Positions 41,539 to 48,102 of a stretch of 48,102 bases of DNA are shown here, piece after piece. The notes under the pieces are model-generated. The model had not been told where the DNA came from, did no database searches, and saw only the letters and a program-made list of their open reading frames with translations. The stretch comes from Chitinophaga pinensis (GTDB lineage: Bacteria; Bacteroidota; Bacteroidia; Chitinophagales; CAMDFR01). The stretch is from contig CAMDFR010000018.1 in the NCBI GenBank assembly GCA_945897725.1, positions 1-48,102 on the forward strand, read 5' to 3'. The position numbers were made by a program, and so were the translations under genes. Position 1 is the stretch's first letter, and each line of letters opens with the position of its first letter.

Positions 41539-44500
41539 TTAGTTTTTATTCACCACTAACTTCTTGGTTTCTATAAAGCTGTTCGTCACCACTTTCACAA
41601 AATAACTAGCAGCAGCATATTTACGTAAATCCAGTTCATAATTGCCTTCTAGTAGTGGATGCTCGATGGCATCATTAAATATTAACTGACCTTGATCATT
41701 GTAGATAAAGATCTGCATCATATCCACCCCTTCAGGCAAACTATAGCTGATTGTAGCATCCGCTAAAGCAGGATTTGGATAAATACTCAGACTCCAATTC
41801 TTCTGAGGAGTCACAGCAATATCGGTATTCAGGGATAAGTTCAGTGTAACCGTTGAATCACACCCATAGATATTGGTCAATGTATCGCGGTAAGTACCAG
41901 GTTGTGTCAAATTCACCCCATTAAACGGATAAGAGGAACCACTTGCAATGGTTCTGTTAATGATGCCACTGCTTGCCGTGCGCACCCTAAGATTCAGGGT
42001 AACAATAGAATCACAACCACCCGAACTGCTAAAAGTATCTTTGTATGTACCTGCTGTTGTTAGACTCAACCCATTAAAGAAATACGAATCTTCTGCACAG
42101 ATTGTATCATTGATCGTGGATGTTAAAAATGGTAGAATACTTAAGTTTAAAATCACAGTTGAATCACATCCAAAGACATTTACCAAAGTATCTCTGTAAG
42201 TACCTGCCGTGGTTAAATTCACACCATTAAATAAATAGGACCTTCCACTGCAGATTGACTGATTGAACGTACCGCTCGATAATGCCCTTACATTCAGATT
42301 AAGTGTAACTACTGAGTCACAACCAAATATACTCACTAAAGTATCTCTATAAGATCCTGACGACGTTAGATTGACACCATTAAACAGATAGGATGAAGCA
42401 TTACAAATGGTTCGATTGATCGTTGAAGTTACTGCAGCGCGAACCGTTAAATTCAAAGTAACAATGGAATCGCAGCCATTGATATTGATCAGTGTATCTC
42501 TGTATATACCCGCCGCATTAAGATTAACTCCATTGAAAAGATAAGAGGCACCATTGCAGATCGTTTGTGAGAAAGAACCAGAGGAAGAAGGACGTACAGT
42601 AAGATTCAATGTTAAAAAGGAATCACAACCAGAAGTACTGACAATCGTGTCACGATAACTTCCGGTTGAACTCAGATTCACACCATTGAAAAGATAAGTG
42701 CTGCCAAAACAAATCGTTTGATTCATCGTACCTGAAGAAGCTGCTCTAACGGTAAGGAATAAAGTTACTACCGAATCACAGCCAACTGAATTCATGAGTG
42801 TATCTCTGTAGGTTCCTGCAAGCGTAAGGTTAACACCATTAAATCTATAGAATGTGCCAAAGCAAATTGATTGATTAATCGTTCCTGTTGAAGTAGGACG
42901 AACCGTCAAGCTCAAAGTAAGCACTGAATCACATCCTGTATAATTCACAAAAGTATCCAGATAACTACCACCTACAGTCAGATTCACCCCATTAAACAGG
43001 TATGATGTACCGCTACATATGGTAGCACTGATCAGAGCACTTGAAGTTGGTCGTATCGTTAAATTTAAGGTAACTATAGAATCACAACCTGATGAATTGA
43101 TAAATGTATCTAAATAAGTACCACCAACAGTTAGATTAACGCCATTAAAGCGGTAGAAAGTACCATTACAGATACTTTGTGTAATTACACCCGTAGAAGC
43201 TGTGCGCACTGTCAGATTCAGGGTAACAAATGAATCACAACCAAACACATTCATAAAGGTATCTAGATAAGTGCCGCTTGCACTAAGATTAATACCATTG
43301 AACAAGTATGATCTGCCATTACAAATCGTTGTTGTAATAGTTCCGCTAGATAATGTTCTAACTGTTAAAGTAAAGGTTACAAAAGAATCACAGCCAACTG
43401 AGTTGCCTACGGTATCGAGATAGGTTCCACTCGCTGAAAGATCTACACCATTAAACAAATAGGTGTCACCGTTACAGATTGTTCTGCTGAATGTTCCAGT
43501 TGATAATGGTCTTACATTTAAACTCAAGGTTACTACGGAATCACAACCCAATACATTGGTAAAAGTATCTCTGTAGGCACCGCTGGCTATGAGGTTGACA
43601 CCATTGAATAAATATGAAGCACCATTACAAATAGTTTGATTGATCGTTCCTGTCGAAGTTGGAAGAACAGTAAGATTCAAAGTAAGGAATGAATCACAAC
43701 CTGCTGCATTGATCAAAGTATCTCTGTATGCACCACTTGTATTTCGCAAAACACCATTGAATAAATAGGTGTTATTGCTACAGATGGTTGATGATATAGA
43801 TCCGCTAGTGGTTGGGTTTACTGTTACTCTGATCGCTGTTCTTGAGCCCGAAACACAACCTGCACCACCTGTATATGTAATAGTTACTATACCATTTCCA
43901 GAATGTACTCCGGAAGTCATTGTTTGACTGGTTCCGATATTATAAGATCCACCGCCGCCGCCTGCTGTGCCATCGCTTGGTCCACCAGAACCGCCACTGT
44001 AGCCGCCGCCGCCGCCCGAACCACCGCAGCAGCTTGCGTAATAAGCACCGCCGCCCCCAAAGCCACCGCCCGGACTACCACCAGCTCCAGGATAAGCACC
44101 GCCGCCGCCGCCAGTAGAGGATGTACCTGTACCGAGGAAGCCGCCGCCGCCGCCGCCATAGTAGGCATAACCGCCGCCGCCACCAGTTCCACCACTAGAG
44201 GCTGAACGACCTGGAGTCGCAATTCCATCACCACCACTTGTAGTTGTCAATCCATTACCCCCGGTAACACCACCTAAAGCTGTGCAATAGAAACCGCCGC
44301 CACCGCCGCCCGCAATGACAAGCGGAGTTCCGCTTCTTACAACAAAACTGCCGCCACCGCCACCTGAGCCACATGTTCCATCTAGACCACGTTGTCCAAC
44401 TAATATATCTAATACCTGGCCTGCAGTAACCGCAATATCACCTTGACTTCTTGCACCCAATCCACCTGTAAAACCACCCGATGTGCTGGTTCCACCCTGT

Positions 44501-47500
44501 GCTCCATAAGCATCAATTGTGACACTTGTCACCCCTGCTGGAACGGTGAAAGATTGCATAGAACCCGTATAATTAAATGAGATGGTGCTGTCGCCGCCCG
44601 GTACCACCGCCTCAGCATAATATGTTGTTGTAGAGGAAGGAGTCACCCTAAAGATTGAATCACTAAGACTAGTACCTATTCTTGATCCGCCTACAGAATC
44701 TGTATACCAGTCGATAGAATTACCAATTGATACCGCAGTAAGATTAGATGTTGAAAGAGGGCAAATAGTTGAAGGACTTGCTGTGATAAGCACCGGAGCT
44801 GCAGGTAAGCCAACCGTAACTGTAACCGGCACCCGCACTGAAGAAGCACATCCTGCTCCCAGAGAATAAGAGATGATCACCTCACCATTTCCTGAACGGG
44901 CCCCTACAGCGTTAGTTTGATCTGTTCCTGTATTGTATGATCCACCGCCACCGCCATAGGTTGAATTACTGGACCAGCTGGCAGAAGTTCCTCCACCTGA
45001 ATATCCACCGCCACCACCGGGACCCCCTAATTGACCGCCACCGCCACCGCCGTATCCGCCATTATTGGTGCTTCCATAACATCTGTTTCCGGTACCACCG
45101 GCACCTCCACCAATATAACTGTTACCACCAAATGCTGTCACGCAATGACTGCCGCCATTCGCTCCGTTACTATAGAAACCTCCGCCGGCTCCGCCTTGAT
45201 AACTTCCAGCTGTTGAGCCGCCATATCCACCCGATCCGCCCGTTCCTGATCCTGAACAGCTGATCGTTACTCCCGAAGTTCCTGTTTGTCCATCGGCTTC
45301 GCTTGAAATTCTTGAGCAACCTGATCCATAACTAGTAGAAGGACCGCCGCCGCCGCCGCCAGCGACGATAAAAGGTATAGTACCAATACTTTTGACAACA
45401 AAGCTTCCACCACCGCCGCCATTTTCATTTCCCTGTGGATCATAGGAAGAACCACCTGTACCACCTTGCCCACCGACCAATATGTCAAAAACCTCTCCAG
45501 GTGTAACAGCAAATGTTCCCCTCATTCTGGCACCACGACCACCAGTAAGACTAATTCCAATTCCGCCACCTCCCTGTGCACCATAGGCATCAATTGTGAT
45601 GCTAGTAATACCGGTCGGCACAGTGAATGATTGCATAGAACCTGTATAGCTGAAGGTCGTGCTGATCGCTGAATCTGTTAGAGCTTCAGCATAATAGGTT
45701 GTAGTAGAATCAGGAGTAACACTAAAGCCAACACCACTCGCTACTGTACCAATCGCACTTCCGCCTACAGAATCTGTATACCATTTAATATTATTGCCGG
45801 CTGATACCGCGCTTAATATAGAACTTGAAGAAGGACAAATATTAATTGGAGTGGCCGTCACAATACTTGGTGTAGTTGCTAAAGCGTTAACAGTTATTGT
45901 TACAGGTGTTCTGGAAGCACTTATACAGCCAATCGAATTGTGTGATTCTGCATAATACGTTGTAGTGGAAACTGGAGAAACCGAAAAATCTGCTCCACTA
46001 GAACTTCTTCCTATATCTGACCCACCAGAGGCAGATGTAAACCAGTATATTGAATCACTGGCCGAGCTGGCATTCAGATTTGAATAAGAACCAACACAGA
46101 TTGTTGCAGGACTTGCCGTAACTGCTGAAGGTGCGGAAGGCAAACCGAGAGAAATGGTTATCGGCGTTCTAGTAATACTGTAACAAGAACCATTATATGA
46201 TGCTGCATAATAAGTGGTAGTAGATGAAAGACTTACGCTGAAGTCGACACCACTCGCAGAACTTCCAACAGAAGAACTGCTTAGCGAATCTGTATACCAG
46301 TATATAGTTGATCCTGCAGAAACCGCATTTAAATTCACCGTTCCTGATGAGCATAGTCCAATTGGACTTGCTGTAACAATAGGTGCTGTTGGTCCGGTAC
46401 CTGCCACAACAACTGTTATAGGAGTTCGTTCTGACAGACATCCTGTAACAGCTGACCATGATATAACTAATCTTCCATCACCAGTTTGAACTCCGCTTGT
46501 TGTGCTCGCACCTGTTAATCCTCCTAAATAAGAAGAACCGCCACCGCCTGAGCCACCTGAACCACAGGTAGCGCCACCGCCGCCACCATAATATCCACCG
46601 CCACCACCTGAACCTGTACCATATGATGAGCAAGCCAATGAACCGCGTCCACCTTCACCTAAAGTTCCAACTGTTCCTCCATAACCGCAACCACCACAAT
46701 CATAGCCGGCCGTACCGCCTGCTGATCCTGATGCTCCGCCTGCCATTGGCGAACCGCAACAACCGGCACCAACTCCTCCTGAAAGTCCTCCGCCTTCACC
46801 GCCAGGGTATGCAGACCAAGAGGAACCAGAAGAACCAGCTCCACCACCACCGCCGGCTACGAGTACCCTGTCAGTTAAAGAAGTTCCTCCAATTCTAATA
46901 TCGGTTGCACCACCGCCATACACTCCAGGATAAGAACCACCTGAACCCGGCGCACCGCCTCCATTATAACCGGCTTGTCCTCCGACATATACATTCAATG
47001 TAGCACCTGGCGTTACAGCAAGGCTACCCTGTGATCTTCCACCTAATCCGCCGCTCGCACCTCCATTATTTCCACCTTGTGCACCGTACGCATCAATAGT
47101 CAAACTGGTAACACCTGCAGGCACTATAAATGTTTGTAAATCACCTGTGTAATTAAAAGTAGATGATCCTGCCGGAACATCTGTATTTGCTTCTGCATAA
47201 TAAATTGTTGTAATCATTGGACGAACCTCAAAATCTAATGTGCTCGCGCTTGTTCCTATAACTGATCCACCCACTGAATCTGTGTACCAGTTAATAGATG
47301 AAGCACCCGTATAAGTTGCATTAAGATTTGAGATTGCACCTGGACAAACTGTGTCGGGTGTAGCAGTAACAGGTGTAGGACCTGGCAATCCAATAGTAAC
47401 TGTTACTGGCGTTCTTGTTGCAGAAACGCATCCTGCCCCTAGTGAATAACTAATTACCACCATTCCATTACCTGCGCGCACACCTGATGTCATTGTTTGG

Positions 47501-48102
47501 CTGGTTCCAATGTTGTAAGAACCGCCGCCACCGCCTGCTGAACCATCACTATTACCACCAGAGCCGCCACTATAACCGCCGCCGCCGCCTGAACCACCAC
47601 AACATCCGCTGTAATAGCCGCCGCCGCCGCCATAGCCTCCACCAGAACTGCCGCCTGCACCAGGATAGGCACCCGCACCACTTCCGGTTGATGAAGAACC
47701 AGCTCCGTAAAATCCGCCGCCACCGCCGCCATAATATGCGTAACCTCCATTGCCACCTGTTCCACCTGCGGCACCAGCCGAGGCGCCAGGTGTATTGACT
47801 CCATTCTGACCGTCATTTCCTGTTTGACCTGGTCCGCCATTTCTTCCGCCGTAGTAGCTACAATAGAAGCCACCTCCACCACCGCCGGCAATGACTAAAG
47901 GACTTCCGCTTCTAACAACAAAGCTTCCGCCACCGCCTGCTGAACCACAGGTACCATCCGATCCTCTTTGTCCAACCAATATATCTAATACTTCTCCTGG
48001 AGTTACTGAAATATCTCCTTTACTTCTGGCACCTAAACCACCTACATATCCACCAGATGTGCTAGTACCACCTTCGCCACCATACGCATCGATGGTTATA
48101 CT
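41539..48102 (-). CDS. Giant modular surface protein: glycine-rich, Ig-like and 51-residue repeats with T9SS sorting domain (N-terminus beyond the right edge)
   Basis: The frame is open from the right edge, giving more than 2180 residues; the first possible start inside the window (a TTG at 47979) lies in mid-domain and is not the true start. From the edge inwards: glycine-rich block 1 (to about 47400), an Ig-like module, block 2 (about 47165-46400), three Ig-like modules, block 3 (about 45665-44820), an Ig-like module, block 4 (about 44590-43810), thirteen 51-residue repeats (43788-41830), and a T9SS type A sorting domain (SIYPNPALADATISYSL ... TKKLVVNKN). The glycine-rich blocks have the form YTGSMQSFTVPAGVTSVTIDAYGAQGG, then long GGGGGG stretches, like the glycine-rich domain of ALK/LTK receptors. 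The Ig-like modules carry INWYTDSVGGSVIG and TTTYYAEA, as in CHU_C-type domains. It is likely a long cell-surface adhesin or matrix protein; no enzyme domain is seen. Confidence 0.88.
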   Translation of the reverse strand, partial: SITIDAYGGEGGTSTSGGYVGGLGARSKGDISVTPGEVLDILVGQRGSDGTCGSAGGGGSFVVRSGSPLVIAGGGGGGFYCSYYGGRNGGPGQTGNDGQNGVNTPGASAGAAGGTGGNGGYAYYGGGGGGFYGAGSSSTGSGAGAYPGAGGSSGGGYGGGGGYYSGCCGGSGGGGGYSGGSGGNSDGSAGGGGGSYNIGTSQTMTSGVRAGNGMVVISYSLGAGCVSATRTPVTVTIGLPGPTPVTATPDTVCPGAISNLNATYTGASSINWYTDSVGGSVIGTSASTLDFEVRPMITTIYYAEANTDVPAGSSTFNYTGDLQTFIVPAGVTSLTIDAYGAQGGNNGGASGGLGGRSQGSLAVTPGATLNVYVGGQAGYNGGGAPGSGGSYPGVYGGGATDIRIGGTSLTDRVLVAGGGGGAGSSGSSWSAYPGGEGGGLSGGVGAGCCGSPMAGGASGSAGGTAGYDCGGCGYGGTVGTLGEGGRGSLACSSYGTGSGGGGGYYGGGGGATCGSGGSGGGGSSYLGGLTGASTTSGVQTGDGRLVISWSAVTGCLSERTPITVVVAGTGPTAPIVTASPIGLCSSGTVNLNAVSAGSTIYWYTDSLSSSSVGSSASGVDFSVSLSSTTTYYAASYNGSCYSITRTPITISLGLPSAPSAVTASPATICVGSYSNLNASSASDSIYWFTSASGGSDIGRSSSGADFSVSPVSTTTYYAESHNSIGCISASRTPVTITVNALATTPSIVTATPINICPSSSSILSAVSAGNNIKWYTDSVGGSAIGTVASGVGFSVTPDSTTTYYAEALTDSAISTTFSYTGSMQSFTVPTGITSITIDAYGAQGGGGIGISLTGGRGARMRGTFAVTPGEVFDILVGGQGGTGGSSYDPQGNENGGGGGSFVVKSIGTIPFIVAGGGGGGPSTSYGSGCSRISSEADGQTGTSGVTISCSGSGTGGSGGYGGSTAGSYQGGAGGGFYSNGANGGSHCVTAFGGNSYIGGGAGGTGNRCYGSTNNGGYGGGGGGQLGGPGGGGGYSGGGTSASWSSNSTYGGGGGSYNTGTDQTNAVGARSGNGEVIISYSLGAGCASSVRVPVTVTVGLPAAPVLITASPSTICPLSTSNLTAVSIGNSIDWYTDSVGGSRIGTSLSDSIFRVTPSSTTTYYAEAVVPGGDSTISFNYTGSMQSFTVPAGVTSVTIDAYGAQGGTSTSGGFTGGLGARSQGDIAVTAGQVLDILVGQRGLDGTCGSGGGGGSFVVRSGTPLVIAGGGGGGFYCTALGGVTGGNGLTTTSGGDGIATPGRSASSGGTGGGGGYAYYGGGGGGFLGTGTSSTGGGGGAYPGAGGSPGGGFGGGGAYYASCCGGSGGGGGYSGGSGGPSDGTAGGGGGSYNIGTSQTMTSGVHSGNGIVTITYTGGAGCVSGSRTAIRVTVNPTTSGSISSTICSNNTYLFNGVLRNTSGAYRDTLINAAGCDSFLTLNLTVLPTSTGTINQTICNGASYLFNGVNLIASGAYRDTFTNVLGCDSVVTLSLNVRPLSTGTFSRTICNGDTYLFNGVDLSASGTYLDTVGNSVGCDSFVTFTLTVRTLSSGTITTTICNGRSYLFNGINLSASGTYLDTFMNVFGCDSFVTLNLTVRTASTGVITQSICNGTFYRFNGVNLTVGGTYLDTFINSSGCDSIVTLNLTIRPTSSALISATICSGTSYLFNGVNLTVGGSYLDTFVNYTGCDSVLTLSLTVRPTSTGTINQSICFGTFYRFNGVNLTLAGTYRDTLMNSVGCDSVVTLFLTVRAASSGTMNQTICFGSTYLFNGVNLSSTGSYRDTIVSTSGCDSFLTLNLTVRPSSSGSFSQTICNGASYLFNGVNLNAAGIYRDTLININGCDSIVTLNLTVRAAVTSTINRTICNASSYLFNGVNLTSSGSYRDTLVSIFGCDSVVTLNLNVRALSSGTFNQSICSGRSYLFNGVNLTTAGTYRDTLVNVFGCDSTVILNLSILPFLTSTINDTICAEDSYFFNGLSLTTAGTYKDTFSSSGGCDSIVTLNLRVRTASSGIINRTIASGSSYPFNGVNLTQPGTYRDTLTNIYGCDSTVTLNLSLNTDIAVTPQKNWSLSIYPNPALADATISYSLPEGVDMMQIFIYNDQGQLIFNDAIEHPLLEGNYELDLRKYAAASYFVKVVTNSFIETKKLVVNKN
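41830..43788 (-). repeat. Thirteen tandem 51-residue repeats (153 bp each)
   Basis: Each unit follows the pattern TIC-N-G-x-x-Y-L-F-N-G-V-N-L, G-x-Y-x-D-T, G-C-D-S-x-x-T-L-x-L-x-V. The first unit starts at 43788 and every unit up to the thirteenth (from 41952) is exactly 51 codons. Each unit has two Cys, at TIC and GCDS, probably a disulfide. The last unit has TIA in place of TIC, so its GCDS Cys lacks a partner. Third-base differences between units show an old array. Confidence 0.9.
43810..44590 (-). repeat. Glycine-rich block 4, near-duplicate of block 1
   Basis: It begins FNYTGSMQSFTVPAGV and runs through ILVGQRGLDGTCGSGGGGG, AGGGGGGFYC and SYNIGTSQTMTSGV. It matches block 1 at the right edge (ILVGQRGSDGTCGSAGGGG, AGGGGGGFYC, SYNIGTSQTMTSGV) much more closely than it matches blocks 2 and 3, so blocks 1 and 4 share a later duplication or conversion. 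The DNA has runs of CCG/CCA codon complements. Confidence 0.8.
47400..48102 (-). repeat. Glycine-rich block 1, partial at the window edge
   Basis: The first residues at the edge are SITIDAYGGEGGTSTSGGYV, i.e. the inner part of a block whose start (the SFTVPAGV strand) lies outside the window. The rest parallels block 4 almost motif for motif. Confidence 0.8.

Noticed and set aside
41830..43788. Direct-repeat array that could be mistaken for CRISPR or a satellite
   Set aside because: The 153-bp period is in frame and codes for the 51-residue repeat of the surface protein.
43903..44237. Ala- and Arg-rich open frames on both strands of the glycine-rich blocks
   Set aside because: They come from GCC/GGC triplet runs read in other frames and have no independent start or motif.

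Overview
The window looks like a chromosomal segment of a low-GC member of the Bacteroidota, probably from the Chitinophagales/Saprospirales side of the phylum rather than the gut Bacteroides. Evidence seen in the sequence: three large secreted proteins end in type IX secretion (T9SS type A) sorting domains; promoters fit the phylum's TTG / TAnnTTTG pattern; and there are families typical of the phylum (GWxTD protein, WbqC-like protein, Pr6Pr membrane protein, the HdrB/HdrC-like Fe-S pair followed by a small protein often called 'ABC transporter ATPase'). The genes are mostly core housekeeping. I see no prophage, insertion sequence, CRISPR array or defence island.

Layout. 1-5.9 kb: a GNAT acetyltransferase cut by the left edge, a DEAD-box RNA helicase, a tandem universal stress protein, a nucleoside phosphorylase with a Pr6Pr membrane protein, and a WbqC-like protein. 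6-13.6 kb: a GWxTD protein, MltD-type lytic transglycosylase with three LysM domains, an Hsp15-like S4 protein, a secreted thioredoxin-like protein, an XRE-S24 repressor, a SlyD-type isomerase, an OsmC-like protein and an exported protein of unknown function. 13.7-18.8 kb: a 1013-residue Asp-box protein with a T9SS tail, a YfcE-like phosphoesterase, a TPR lipoprotein and XerD. 18.8-27.9 kb: a minus-strand run fur-purA-pabB-unknown-ABC-F, an exported protein, and the bifunctional Rel enzyme. 27.9-32.6 kb: a repeat-rich gap, tRNA-Leu(UAG), then tig-clpP-clpX. 32.6-38.5 kb: an SGNH-like/MBOAT acylation pair, a small lipoprotein, and an Fe-S electron-transfer module. 38.5-48.1 kb: a T9SS subtilase and a giant (more than 2180 residues) glycine-rich/Ig-like/51-residue-repeat surface protein that runs off the right edge.

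How the genes work together. tig-clpP-clpX is a folding and proteolysis operon. fur-purA-pabB-X-uup combines metal-responsive regulation, purine and folate precursor synthesis and ribosome protection, and lies beside rel, which makes the alarmone that controls nucleotide synthesis. The Fe-S trio probably moves electrons at the inner membrane, and the MBOAT/SGNH pair probably acylates an exported glycan. The T9SS proteins would be displayed on or released from the cell surface.

The strongest unexplained signal is intergenic. Five imperfect copies, in either orientation, of an element of about 90-110 bp with two hairpins lie at 501-590, 10600-10710, 28016-28107, 29056-29166 and 41349-41458. The stem sequences vary but the linker between them is conserved. 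A second cluster of small palindromes (four families) fills the gap upstream of rel. Other points of interest are a perfect 7+4+7 palindrome over the promoter of the XRE-S24 gene and two terminators whose arms lie inside the coding end of the convergent gene.
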